Origin: Phoronis australis | Lineage: Eukaryota > Phoronida > Phoronidae | Direction of reading: 5' to 3' | DNA: 60,025 bases | Assembly: GCA_002633005.1 (NCBI GenBank) | Contig: NMRA01000318.1 | Location: 454,058 to 514,082 of the forward strand | Part shown: piece by piece, positions 47,131 through 57,484 of the stretch | Layout: every line of letters starts with the position of its first letter | Numbering within the stretch: the stretch's first letter is position 1 | The notes under the pieces: model-generated | The model's input: the letters and a program-made list of their open reading frames with translations, nothing else | Databases searched by the model: none | Told to the model about the DNA's origin: nothing | Made by a program: the position numbers and the translations under genes

Positions 47131-47845
47131 TCAAATGGAAAATGAAATTGAAGACTGGCGGGAACCATGGTCTCTGGCTTCCTCACCAAATCTCATGTGG
47201 TTAGCAACCTCATGCAAGTTCAATCCCAATCTCTCCATCGTGTGAGGGTTTGAATGACTTGATAAACAAACCTCCTGGACACCTCTCTGAATCCAGTTTA
47301 TTTTTTCCTGTGCAAGATCTTGACAAGTCATTTTTAATTCGAGACCTGTGTCCTGGAGGTGCTTAAACACAGCAGAAGACACGCATTCTCCCCTGCAGAC
47401 CCCCTATATGGGTACATGCCCTGTTTCTATGACACAAATATCTCCCTCACAGTGAATTCAATTCACAATTCCACTGACACGGACTTTCTCTTGTGAATCC
47501 TTAGGATGGATAAGTATCTGCCGTAATGTTCTAACTGGTGAATGAGTCACCCTCATGCCACACTGCCCACAGATATACGTTTTAGTTCCTCCGACACGGA
47601 AAAGATGTCATCGTTGAAGGACGTTCTCTGGTGTTACCGTCACTCACCCTACCTGCATTCGTCAACGTCCATCTTGAGTAACCGTACATAGCGATGTCCT
47701 GGTTCACGTGTGATTTCTCCTCTCCACTGTGCCCAGGGCCCGAAACTATGGTTTCCTGCCTTTCTGCATGTGAGAGTCCGGATACCGACATTAGTCTCCA
47801 CTAACGGGTGGTGGGAGTCGAAGGCTAGATACGTCTTTCAACTGT
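47131..47845 (-). mobile_element. Penelope-like fragment, head-to-head pair 1, minus arm
   Basis: Minus-strand reading gives AFDSHHPLV, ERQETIVSGPGHSGEEKSHV and SVGSVA... of the thumb. After the GIY-YIG start it gives FKHLQDTGLELKMTCQDLAQ with EKINWIQRGVQEV, the C-terminal half of the nuclease. Many stops. It ends where the plus-strand arm begins. Confidence 0.82.
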
Positions 47846-48370
47846 GACATCGTTTCCGTACGTTAAAGGTGTGGCCAGTATGGCAAATTAGCTGTGGCCG
47901 ATGAACCGGTTAGAACATTACAGTAGATATTAGTACTTCTTAAAGATTTTCAAAAGAAAGAGCGTGTTCGTGGAATTATGTTTGGAATTCAGTGTGAATG
48001 AGATAACTGCTAGGCTTCGTATGTTGGAGAAACAGAACAACCGTTATGTGCCAAAATGGAATGTCTGTAGGTGAGGGTATGTCTCCTGCTGTTCTACTCA
48101 TCTCCAGGACACAGATCGCGAATTTAAAAATGACAATCCTGAGAGAAAAACTATTTTCAGGGAGGTGTCCAAGAGGCTTTGTTAATCAAATCACTTAATC
48201 TCTTACTTAACAAACTTCGGTTCAAAATGCCGTCTGTTAAAGATGAGTGTATGCATCAGGCTGTTAACCAGACGAGACCTCGGAAGATAGCAAGAGGCGA
48301 CGGTTCCCGCCGACCTTCAGTACCACCTTCTCTTTGAAGGAGGCGTAATGCATCCGAGGTGCTAGGAGTT
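47846..48370 (+). mobile_element. Penelope-like fragment, head-to-head pair 1, plus arm
   Basis: Plus-strand reading: VTSFPYVKGV (thumb), GIMFGIQCE, ASYVGETEQPL (YIGET block), then EKNYFQGGVQEALLIKSLN. Frames shift several times. The 3' part (from about 48240) is inside the block duplicated at 51237. Confidence 0.82.
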
Positions 48371-48749
48371 TAATTTTGTGAGTTTTGTCCAGTAGAGGAG
48401 ATTTAATTCGAATACAAGCAGTGAAAATTCCTCAATTTATTTTAAGTAAATTGCTACTTGTCAGGAAATCTCCACGACTTCCAGAGATCTGATTTGGAAA
48501 CGGTGAGCTGTGTAGTCGATCGTGGATACACACTTTTGCAAAACAAGTGAAATGTTTTGTATTGCATGTAAAATATTGGTCTCTTGATCGATTTTCCCTT
48601 AGCTGATATCTTTCGAAAGCTCATAAAAATATGTATTATTACATTGAGTATGTTTTTCAGAAATCTCACTGAATTTCTATGTAAATACAACAATAATGCG
48701 AAAAGGCGTCGAAAATGAGTACATTTACTTAACAATAACTTTTTGACAG
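48240..48749 (+). repeat. Duplicated intron block, copy 1
   Basis: From GATGAGTG(T)...GCATCAGGCTGTTAACCAG through GGAAATCTCCACGACTTCCA and CTCTTGATCGATTTTC to the acceptor TTTTTGACAG, this block matches 51237-51715 at roughly 80-90 percent by eye. It starts in Penelope-derived sequence and stops being alignable exactly at the exon boundary. Confidence 0.9.
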
Positions 48750-48956
48750 AAGATTGTTTTGGAAAATTTCGAAGAACGCCCAGAAGGCTTCTTAGAGGAA
48801 ATGCCAGCAGCAATCAAAACTGAATATCAACATGTTAAAAGACCGATCAACAAACATGATGAGGAACTTGAAAGCCTCAAAGCGCAGTGCACAGTCCTAC
48901 AGCAGGAACTTGAGCAGTTTAAGAGTCAAGAGAAAAATCGCTTCCGCAAATACAAG
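48750..48956 (+). CDS. Exon 3 of the coiled-coil gene, 69 codons
   Basis: Acceptor TTTTTGACAG, donor AAG|GTTTGT, phase 0 at both ends. It encodes KIVLENFEERPEGFLEEMPA, a middle stretch with HVKRPINKHDEELESLKAQC, and TVLQQELEQFKSQEKNRF. Heptad-like spacing of Leu/Val and high Glu/Lys/Gln predicts a coiled coil. It is homologous in position and pattern to exon 4 (51716), but the DNA is much more diverged than the flanking introns. Being symmetric and a multiple of three, it can be added, lost or swapped without changing frame. No known family recognised. Confidence 0.65.
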
Positions 48957-48994
48957 GTTTGTGTTTTATCATAGCTTTTAAAATCTGGTATTTA

Positions 48995-49440
48995 AGGGAT
49001 ACATGTCCTGTTTCTGTTACATGTATTTTCCCTCACACTGAATTCCATGCACAATTCCACTGGCACGGACTTTCTCTTGTGAATCCTTAGGATGGATAAG
49101 TATCTGCCGTAATGTTCTAACTGGTGAATGGGTCACCCTCATGCCACACTGCCCACAGATATACGTTTTAGTTCTTCCGACACACGTTTAGCGTACGGAA
49201 AAGATGTCATCGTTGAAGGACATTCTCTGATGTTACTGTCACTCACCCTATCTGCATTCGTGATCGTCCATCTTGTGTAACCGCACTTAGCGAGAGCCTG
49301 GTTCACGTGTGATCTCTCCTCTCCACTGTTCCGGGACCCGAAACTATGGTTTCCTTTTTGTATGAGAGAATCTAAGTTACGACACAATTCTCCTCTAAAG
49401 GTTGGTAGGAGTCGAATGCTGGAAACGTCTTTCAACTGTG
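48995..49440 (-). mobile_element. Penelope-like fragment, head-to-head pair 2, minus arm
   Basis: Minus reading: LDSLIQKGNHSFGS, NSGEERSHVNQALAKCGYTR with WTITNADRVSDSN, then SVGSVA. Close match to 47400-47845. The nuclease half present in pair 1 is missing, because the tandem duplication boundary falls here. Confidence 0.82.
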
Positions 49441-49839
49441 ACACCTTTTCCAGACGCTAAAAGGTGTGGCCAGCATGGCAAATTAGCGGTGGCCCATGAA
49501 CAGGTTAGAACATTACAGTAGATATTAGTACTTCTTAAAGATGTGCAACAGAAAGAGCGTGTTCGTGGAATTATGTATGAAATTCAATGTGAAAGGGATA
49601 ACTGCTAGGCTACGTATGTTGGAGAAACAGAAAACCGTTATGTGCCAGAATGGAAGGGCTGTTGGTGATGGTGTGTCTTCTGCTGTTTTACTCATCTCCA
49701 GGACACAGCTCCAGAATTTAAAATTGTCAATCGTGAGAGAAAAACTATTTTCAGAGAGGTGTCCAGGAGGCTTTGTTAATCAATTCACCCAATCTCCAAC
49801 TTAAGAAACAAGGAGGACTTCGGTTCGAAATGCCGCATG
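49441..49839 (+). mobile_element. Penelope-like fragment, head-to-head pair 2, plus arm
   Basis: Copy of 47846-48240, sharing AGAGCGTGTTCGTGGAATTA and CGTATGTTGGAGAAACAGAA. It stops at ATGTTAA, where the TTAA-flanked transposon is inserted. The continuation is found at 51237. Confidence 0.82.
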
Positions 49840-49843
49840 TTAA

Positions 49844-51232
49844 AGCAGAAGACAACTTCCTTTTTCGTGTAAGTTTTAGTAAAAATGTGATTCGTTGATT
49901 ATTCAGACATTTGTTTCGGTTAATAACTGCTTCCCGAAATTTTATTAATTAGTTGTGCTTTACTTCGGAAGTGCCGTTTAGGGGATTAAGAATTTCCCGC
50001 CATTTCTTCTTCATGTAGTCTGACTGTTAGACCTGACGAGTCAGTCATGGCTTTACCTCGGATGTAACAAGTTCGGTTGTCGTTTGCGTTTGTTTACGAG
50101 TGAACATGCCGCAAGATTGCTGCGTACCAGGGCGAACTCATTATCGTCTTTGGGTATGCCATTACACCGCTCTCCGAAAGATGACACGCTCCGCCGTACA
50201 TGGCCTGTTCGTGTGAAGAACGCAGCGTTACCGTCCACACAACTTAAAAAACTGTGGAGAACTACCGATTGTGTGACAAGCATTTTCTGCCTTTGAATTA
50301 CGAAAGAGATATGTGCATGGAATTGATGAGAGTTCCTTGTAAAAGAACCCACGAAGAAGGGTGCCATACTGCCGCTGTTGATTCCTGGTAGTGCCCCGTA
50401 GCTACCCCCCGAGAAGTGCATTTTGGAAGCGAGAAGCCTTGCGAGCTGTGGTCTCTACAATGGCTGAGGCCCTTCACCTACTGTCACCCGTGCCTCCGAA
50501 CTTACCACCAGAACGTGCAATTCCGGGAACTAGCAGTGATTCTCCCTGTACTGGTGTTGTCTCCAGCCCAAAGCCTGTAAGTAGCCCTGCGGTGATGTTG
50601 ATTAGTGGGAGTCAATACAGGCCGATTTCGACACCCAGTGAGAGAACAATTCGTCGTTCAGTAATCAAGCCGGTGAACTAATTTTTTAAGTTCATTCTGG
50701 ACTTCACTAAAGCATTGGTGCTATTTGGAATGTGCCAGGTGGGTGGCGAGGGAGTCATATGGCTGGATGTAAGGGGTTTAGGTGTTTAGGTCACCATCAA
50801 GTGGGAACAGAATAGGCATTCCGTTAAGATCGACATGATAGTGCACACTTAGCCTTGCACCAACACGTCCCACCACGTCTGTCCTCAGTTTCTGCCTCAT
50901 CCCTCTCAACAGCTGTCTGTATTCCGCCTCACTAAAAGATTCCTAAATCCAACACAATTGAGTTCTCTAACAACCCAGCTTGTCGTAGAATACTCGTCGA
51001 TGGGAAGTGGTGACAATTTTAGGAGATCAGCATGAAAGCTCAGATCCTCATAGTAACTCGAATGCACTAGAAACGATTTACATGAAATGTTTAATCCCCT
51101 AAACGTCACTTCCTGAGTAGTGCACGACTATTTAATAAAATTACGAATAGCTGTAATTAAGTGAAGCATGTGTTTGGGATAATCAACGGACCGTATTTTA
51201 TAAACATGACACGAAAAAGGTTGCCTTACCCT
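49844..51232 (+). mobile_element. TTAA-flanked THAP transposon (Kolobok-like), 1389 bp
   Basis: Direct repeats TTAA (49840-49843, 51233-51236) flank ends AGCAGAAGACAACTTCCTTT and AAAGGTTGCCTTACCCT, which are imperfect inverted repeats sharing CTTTTTCGTGT. The undisturbed paralogous site at 48236-48248 (TGTTAAAGATGAG) is the empty target and confirms the 4-bp duplication. A broken THAP domain starts at 50106. TTAA duplications together with THAP point to the Kolobok superfamily. The length is too short for a full transposase, so this is a deleted copy. A P-type THAP transposon would give an 8-bp duplication, which does not fit. Confidence 0.8.
50106..50680 (+). pseudogene. Broken THAP-domain coding region
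   Basis: ATG at 50106 gives MPQDCCVPGRTHYRL, the THAP start with its first Cys pair. After a frameshift another frame gives HRSPKDDTLRRTWPVRVKN. Another gives LNYERDMCMELMRVPCKRTH with EEGCHTAA, corresponding to the end of the domain. The CxxH-F block is shifted out (CVTSIFCL). A Ser/Pro-rich tail (MAEALHLLSPVPPNLPPERA) follows to 50680. THAP domains bind DNA at transposon ends. Frameshifts make it non-functional. Confidence 0.72.
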
Positions 51233-51236
51233 TTAA

Positions 51237-51715
51237 GGATGAGTGTTTGCATCAGGCTGTTAACCAGAAATGATTTCGTGATAAAACACGAGACGACGGT
51301 TCCCTAACCTTCAGGACCACCTTCCCTTTGAAGGAGGTATGATGTCTCCGAGGTGCTAGGAGTTTATTATTTTGAGTATTGTCGCCTTAATTTAATTGGA
51401 ATACAAGTAAACTGTTACTTGTTAGGAAATCTCCACGACTTCCAGAGACCTGATTTGGGAAACGTTGAGTTGTGGAGTCGATCGTGGATACAGCCACACT
51501 TTCGTGAAACAAGTGCGATGTTTTCTATCGCGTGTAAAATTTTGGTCTCTTGATCGATTTTCTCTTAGCTGATATCATTCGAAAGACCAGAAAAATATAT
51601 ATTATTACGTTGAGTATGTTTTCCATAAATTCCACAGATTTTGTGTGGAAGTACAAAAATATTTTGAACAGGCGTCGAAAATGAGTACACTCATGTTACA
51701 ATATCTTTTTGACAG
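51237..51715 (+). repeat. Duplicated intron block, copy 2
   Basis: Matches 48240-48749 with small indels, up to the acceptor TTTTTGACAG at 51706-51715. The first bases immediately follow the TTAA of the transposon insertion. Confidence 0.9.
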
Positions 51716-51895
51716 CGTCTTGTTCGCGCAAATTTTCGAAAAATCGAAAACGACGTATCAAAGAAGTCACGAGCAGTCAAACATGAAGTTCAAGGAAAGG
51801 CCGACAGAGCTGAAGTTGAGGAACTCAAGGAGAAATTAATATCCACAGATCAGAAACTTGACCAGTTGTTGGAAACTATCACCAGAGATGACAGG
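51716..51895 (+). CDS. Exon 4 of the coiled-coil gene, 60 codons
   Basis: Acceptor TTTTTGACAG, donor AGG|GTTTGT, phase 0 at both ends. Encodes RLVRANFRKIENDVSKKSRA, VKHEVQGKADRAEVEELKEK, LISTDQKLDQLLETITRDDR, exactly 60 residues without a stop and with a clear coiled-coil pattern. The intron resumes similarity to the copy-1 intron right after the donor (GTTTGTGTTTTATC). It contains no ATG-led long frame, so ORF callers miss it. Confidence 0.68.
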
Positions 51896-52596
51896 GTTTG
51901 TGTTTTATCGTGGCTTTAAAGTGTAGTAATTCCGGGGACGTTGTCTGTTTTGGGCTTACATTTGGATATTGAACAATAACTGTCCTTTCTCAAAGTGTTT
52001 TGTCATACCGAAAGCTTATTTCAATTTATCTTGTTTGATTTCACTATTTCATTCAATTTGCAGTACAATGGATCAACCTCTAATTCCTTGTCATTTGTGT
52101 ATTAATTTTGCCACACAAAAATCATGCCTTTGTCTAATATACGCTGGGTCATTCGTTACGGTATGTTGTAAGTGCAAACAGCTGCTCACTCTGAAGAACG
52201 AATTGAGATACTGTAGAATGTTTGGTTTTTTATTGATTGTATGTCGAGCACGCCAAGTGTGGGACATTAGCGTAATATTTGGTACCAATTAGTGTTACAA
52301 ATGATGGAGTTTTACCCAAGTTATAAAACCATAATCTCTGTATGCACTATGCTGACTAGGGTGACTCACATTTCAAAAAATTGGCCAATTCATTATATTT
52401 ACCACAAATTTTACTTTCAAAAAGAAAAGTTCATCGTAATGCTTCGGGGAGTGTTTCTTGTTATGGGGTCGAGCAAAGTATATGAAGGCTATGTCAGTTC
52501 AAAAAAGCTACCTGTATTGTGAAACAAAAAGGATTAGTGGACATCTTCATGTTAATATAATTGTGACAATTATATTGTGTATGTTCTGTTCATCAG
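51896..52596 (+). other. Intron 4; distal part shared with 7950-8373
   Basis: The proximal end matches the intron after exon 3. From about 52235 it aligns with the intron before the exon at 8374. Open frames here (51969-52292, 52292-52522) have no domain and are intronic. Confidence 0.45.
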
Positions 52597-52749
52597 GGTC
52601 ATCGCGATGAGCCTACCACGAAGGGCATGACGATAACGGATGCTTTCAAACGTGCAAAACAGGGATATCAAATCTTCTGTATGATCAGGGACATCTGGGA
52701 TACGATAAAGCCCTCAAGAGGGAGTGGAGAAACCGCGATGAAGTCATAG
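52597..52749 (+). CDS. Terminal exon of the coiled-coil gene
   Basis: After an acceptor TTCTGTTCATCAG, phase 0 gives GHRDEPTTKGMTITDAFKRA, KQGYQIFCMIRDIWDTIKPS, RGSGETAMKS and stop at 52747. Another frame is also open for over 70 codons across the exon and beyond (including ALKREWRNRDEVIVIEQEEN), and it aligns better with the terminal exon of paralogue A (shared KAL). The exon may therefore have shifted frame relative to its relatives. The full model (28422, 45789, 48750, 51716, 52597) is 191 residues. Confidence 0.5.
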   Translation, partial: GHRDEPTTKGMTITDAFKRAKQGYQIFCMIRDIWDTIKPSRGSGETAMKS

Positions 52750-52817
52750 TGATCGAGCAGGAAGAAAATGGTCGCCGTGTTGTGTCTATAGTAAATTTAT
52801 ACTATATAAAGCGACTA

Positions 52818-52823
52818 AATAAA
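52818..52823 (+). terminator. Polyadenylation signal of the coiled-coil gene
   Basis: AATAAA lies 69 bases after the stop codon, followed by a T/G-containing stretch. Reasonable 3' end for the terminal exon. Confidence 0.5.
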
Positions 52824-54004
52824 TTTTGTGAGAATTCTGAACTTTTTTAAGTAACTTGTATTTTGCTGTTCACGTGGAGTACCGTATGCAGTCGAATGCC
52901 TTCACTTTCTGTTAGTCCTAAAGTGACACGTTTCAGTTTATTTGACCTTTAAAGGATGTTTTAGTTCATTCCCAAGTTTGTTCTTGATGTTTTGTCGGTT
53001 GCTTGCTTTGTACCTTGAGTTTTCGAATTTTCGCCCATTTGAGTTACACGCGCTTATTAGTTTTAATCCTTATGTCGTTTACCTGCTTCACTCATGAGAG
53101 AATAAATGAGTTTAAATCCTCGTCTTTGGTTATGGTTGACACCCTTGGCAGCCAGTGAAGACATTTTGTTAAGACCTCCTGTAGTTTAACTTGGTAAGTG
53201 TACTTTGGTAAAAAAGCTTTTAGTCAAGCATGTAGTGTTGAAAACGCACCTCACTTTATAAATTTTAAAGATGTCCACTCATAGAGAGGTTTCAAAAACA
53301 TTTTGTATTCAGGGTAACTATGGAAAAATGCTGTAGACGTGCTATTTTTTGTCGTTCGTTGCCTTTTTTCGTAACGCGTCGTCGCCTACCGCCCTGCCCC
53401 CCCCCCCTCGTACATGTAGGTTAATTTTCAGCCATACAAATGAAAACTCTACCTTTGTATCAACTCTATATCTCTTCAAGTCGTCCCAATAGAACCTTTT
53501 TGAGCTCAACTCGAAGTTCGAGGCAAATTAAGCGCCCGTAAAACATGGCATTAATCCGTACGCGCTTTTGAGAACACAATGGCAAGCATGTGAGCATCCG
53601 GGTAATCACACCGTTTACTGTAGCGCCTTCTGAATGTTGTTGTGTTGTTGGCCGATATTCCGTATTGAAATTCTTTGTTTTTTGCCACTTACGTCTTGAT
53701 ACGACCTTGCCTTAACTGTGCCACTTGCCCGTGCAATAAGCCAATGGGTTGTTGTACGGTCACGTGACCATAAAAATAACCATCGTCACGTGACCAAAAC
53801 AGAACTACTTTCTACGGTTGTAATTCCAAACATTCAACCAGATCAAGCTGAATAAATTATATGGATTTACGCTTACTAAACAAACGTGATACACTGGAGA
53901 GCATTTGGTAATTAAAACTGCAAATTCTCCTCAAAATAAATGCACATTTTTTGCCACTCTAACTTTGTTTTCACTCCTTCCCCAAACTCACCCATTCACG
54001 ATAG
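52824..54004. other. No gene recognised
   Basis: Contains a poly-C run (53397-53408) and two closely spaced CACGTGACC-type motifs (53761, 53787). No coding signal. Confidence 0.3.
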
Positions 54005-54048
54005 CTTGTAAATAAAGCCGGTGAAACTGATGATTGTAAATGGCAGTG
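54005..54048 (+). CDS. Candidate internal exon, 44 nt
   Basis: A long pyrimidine-rich tract (TTTTCACTCCTTCCCC...) ending CGATAG and a consensus donor (CAGTG|GTAAGTA) enclose LVNKAGETDDCKWQ in phase 0, ending in phase 2. The other frames have stops. No neighbouring exon or family identified. Confidence 0.3.
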
Positions 54049-54989
54049 GTAAGTACAGTAGCGTTCTGTTTTCATTATTTTGAGGTGTAAAAATAAAAGT
54101 AGTGATGCCCAATTAAATTCAATCAAAAACTTTTATTCATATGACCATAGATTACAGACAACTATAGTCTATGATATGACGCATCAACAGGATTTGTGTG
54201 CCTTCAATACGGGACCGAAGCAGAAACCAAGTACGTATCAAAGGAGATCAAAGTAACCATAGAAATATTGCTAAATAAATATCAAATATACACAAAAATT
54301 CGGCCTCGTGAGAATAAGCACACGGCGCATCATAACACACCCACATAAAACACGTGTAGTCTAACATATATTTCATAACCAAGTATTCTAATCTTCTTCT
54401 TAAGACTGGAGTAAAAATTTTGCTTCTGATATTCAGTAGTGTTATACCTCTGTTGTTATCAAGTTCTTCATCGCCAGTTTTAAATCAAGGGAATATTAAA
54501 CCAGTTAAACATTTTTGGAAAACTAGTTTTTTAAGAAATTGGGAGAGTTTCATTCAATCGTCGCACAAAAGAACTATTGAGTGCCACTATAATCTTAGAG
54601 AAGGCTTCCATTTTGGCGACTGAAAAGTATAACTGCAGCCGAACTTTTTCATTCCCAACATTCACTGAAAGTGTAATGCCTATCTCAAAATTGCCATCAA
54701 ACCTGGCCTGCCCCAAATATTTAATTTCGGTAAATTGCCCGCTGCTACAGTCTAACTGTACGGGGCCACGTTTATAAGAATCAGTAAAAAACATTTACGT
54801 TGTAATAGACCCGTCTTAATTAGGTCTAAATGACCAACAAATGTTTAAGTGTCCACTAATTGAGGTCATATGGCAGGCGATAAAAGCAACTCCATTTGTG
54901 ACGTCATCAAGTGTAAACACCAAGGACGAATGAAAAATGAAAACACTCACAGTCTCGGTGGATTTTTGTTTTTTTTTAACCTAATGGGT
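54049..54989. other. No gene recognised
   Basis: Overlapping frames on both strands (54420-54794) without a domain. A short inverted pair (ACCATAGATTAC / TATAGTCTATG) near 54145-54175. Confidence 0.3.
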
Positions 54990-55165
54990 GTCAATTGGCA
55001 AAGATAACGACAATATGACAAAAGTTACAGGAGGTGACATCACACGTCATGTGGTTGCTGGCTTTTTTCGCCTGCCGATCAATATGTTGGTTTCAGGCAC
55101 TAAAAATATGCTGAGAGAGACGGAGCCTACTGTGTCCCCAGAAAATACGATAATGTCCTCGGATT
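54990..55165 (+). repeat. Dispersed repeat D, copy 2
   Basis: Direct copy of 29452-29605, sharing GGCTTTTTTCGCCTGCCGAT and AAAATACGATAATG. Here it is not next to rRNA, so the repeat is independent of the 28S fragment. Confidence 0.8.
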
Positions 55166-55473
55166 TGTGTTGATAGATATGTTACACGACAGACAATATC
55201 TAGTATTTTTTGCATTCAACCTCCCAAATTTTGACGATTGCCTGGGTTCCCAGTCAATCAACTTGGTGATATGTAAAACTGCAGTGATATGGTATGTTGT
55301 TGGAGTTGTTCTCGGTCTGAAAACAACGATGCAATGCCAAGTTTGGTTCTTGAAATTAAGTACTTTCTCACATTCAGATTGGGATACGGCAGACTCTTTT
55401 GAAGCCGAATGTGGGAAATTAGCTAGACCTGTGTAACTGGTGTTTTCTTAACAGCACAAATGTTTGTGAATTT

Positions 55474-55523
55474 CGGGACTGCAAATGCTTGTGAAGCCCG
55501 GGACTGCAAATGCTTGTGAAGCC
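55474..55523 (+). repeat. Perfect 25-bp tandem duplication
   Basis: CGGGACTGCAAATGCTTGTG plus AAGCC occurs twice head to tail. Confidence 0.95.
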
Positions 55524-56149
55524 CAGTGCGTATTTCGAGCACAGACAGGATTATTGACACGATTGTCGTACATCACATAATGTTAAAAAGATCAAAGACA
55601 TCGAATTGCAATTTAATATAAATGGCTGGTGGTTCGACAACGCTAGCCCATTCATGTCTGAAAAAACGCATATCATTTTTTTTTGTTCAAATTGATAACT
55701 AGTCGACACAAACGGCTTAAAAATCATTGTTGTAAAAATGCATTGAATTCTGTAAAACGACTATTGGACGTATCCCCTTTCGTGAAGTAGCTATTAACGC
55801 CCGCGAGTAGATAAATTTCCAGACTAAAATAATATTTCTAAATGATGAATAAGCTTGGACCTAGAAACCATGAAAATGATGGTTTCTGCTTCATCTTGTC
55901 ATTCTGACTACAACTGTTGCGTCTGGTACTGTAGTTTAGCTTCTACCAATAAAAGTAAATTATAAAGATGTTGAATCAAGTTTTTCGATTTTCCTTAATC
56001 TATTGTCTAGATCTATTATAAAGAGACTTATGTATGCTAACAATTAAAAAGTACGACAAATACGCCAAACTGTCAAGTTCGGTTCATTCAACCATACCAA
56101 ACAGCATAGCTAGAGATTAGACTTGAGCTGCAAGAGGTAGAGAATTATG
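55524..56149. other. No gene recognised
   Basis: AT-rich; nothing supported. Confidence 0.3.
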
Positions 56150-56283
56150 CTACAGTATCATGGCAAGTTTGGAGAGCTTGGATGACCTTGACTTTCTATG
56201 AAAAAAGAAGAGACTAGAGTACACTTATAGTTTGGTGAGAGTGATAGGTAACTTTAACTGAAATGGACTTTGCTGTCATAGAA
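56150..56283 (+). repeat. Minisatellite relative, left of the 1.2-kb element
   Basis: GGCAAGTTTGGAGAGCTTGG, GACCTTGACTTTC and GACTTTGCTGTCATAGA are degenerate units of the 29915-30880 family. The unit is cut at CATAGAA and resumes at 57485 (TAGATCGACATGAGACTAGA, GTACCCTTGG) beyond the inserted element. Confidence 0.7.
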
Positions 56284-57484
56284 CAGGGCCGTAGGAAGAC
56301 AAAAATTGTTGGGGGGCACATACGAATTCGACTTCGTCAAACTACCCTCCCCCTTCCTATCCCCCACCCCCCTCCCCCTCCGCATAACGTAGAATTGTGG
56401 GACTTGAGGACTTGACAGGGACCTCAGGGGTCTCACACTCCACTGATTTATCCACATTATTTGAAAACGCTTTGCCCAGTCACACATTGTGTGTCATAAA
56501 AGAGATAAGCATACCTGCAGCTGACTCAGCAAGTAGATCTACTCTTGTTTATCGCATTGGTGTAGATTCACAGTTGAACTATGGTTTTTTGTTGACCCCA
56601 GACCGTCCGGAGTTGCACCATATACGGACGGTCTCTCACAATGATTTTGCGTTATGGGATGCCCATAGGCACAATTGCCCCGAACCGCCCCACCGAAAGA
56701 TACTTCCGAAATGGGACACCTTTTAAAAGATGAAAGGTTAAACATCATTAACCTTGGAAAAGAGTTACACTTCATTCCATCGTCGTGTGACCCTGCAAGA
56801 AGTGACCTTCCTCAATATGGAAGCCGGTTGTACGATTTCACAAAAACACGAAAATAGAGGTGAGCGGCCCCTTTAGAATTTCTCAATAATAACACGAAAC
56901 GGGTGGTCACTTGAATGTCATCAATGGCACCCTTCAAGGGCTGGGCCCCTGAATGTAAAAAGATCTATATTTTTAAAAATCAGGAAATTCACAGCAAATG
57001 ATGTTGTCTTTCAGGTCATCAATTTTTCTCAAGTGATACACAATTTTGAGAGAAATAAACGACAGTTGCCTCCTTTATACCTTGCCAGAGAGGCTGTGGA
57101 AAAACATAGTTTTGCATTCGCAAAATTGTTCTATTGACTTTACAAATCCAGTGAACGCAAAAGCTTCGTTTTACAAATTTTCTCAATTTTTCGAAATATA
57201 TATTCGAATGAGTACCTTTACACAACCTGTGTTGCAAAAACGGAGACCCTAACAACAATGGCCTTGCCAGCGCCCTAAAAGGGTAAACCATGCAGTGATA
57301 CTGAGTTGTCAAATGCTCTCTTGAATTTTTCTCTTATCAGTAATTTGCAGTCACCGCTTTCTTTTCTCGACTGTCCCCGGCTCCACGCCTATGTTTGTTT
57401 CCGCGGTTTAACCCTGACGCCAGCAAGTTTTATGGGAGGCACGTGCCCTCCCACCCCCAAACCGCTCCGCTTTCTACGGCCATG
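56284..57484. mobile_element. 1.2-kb DNA transposon with CAGGGCCGTAG ends
   Basis: The left end CAGGGCCGTAGGAAG and right end CTTTCTACGGCCATG are inverted repeats (15 bases, two mismatches). They are flanked by TAGAA and TAGAT. The minisatellite unit reads TGCTGTCATAGAT...GACATGAGAC when the element and one TAGAT are removed, so the 5-bp duplication is supported independently. The interior has open frames (56397-56726; minus 57019-57312) but no recognised transposase. Probably non-autonomous hAT-like. Confidence 0.72.

Noticed and set aside
49844-51232. THAP element as a P-type transposon
   Set aside because: P elements make 8-bp target duplications; the paralogous empty site here shows only TTAA.
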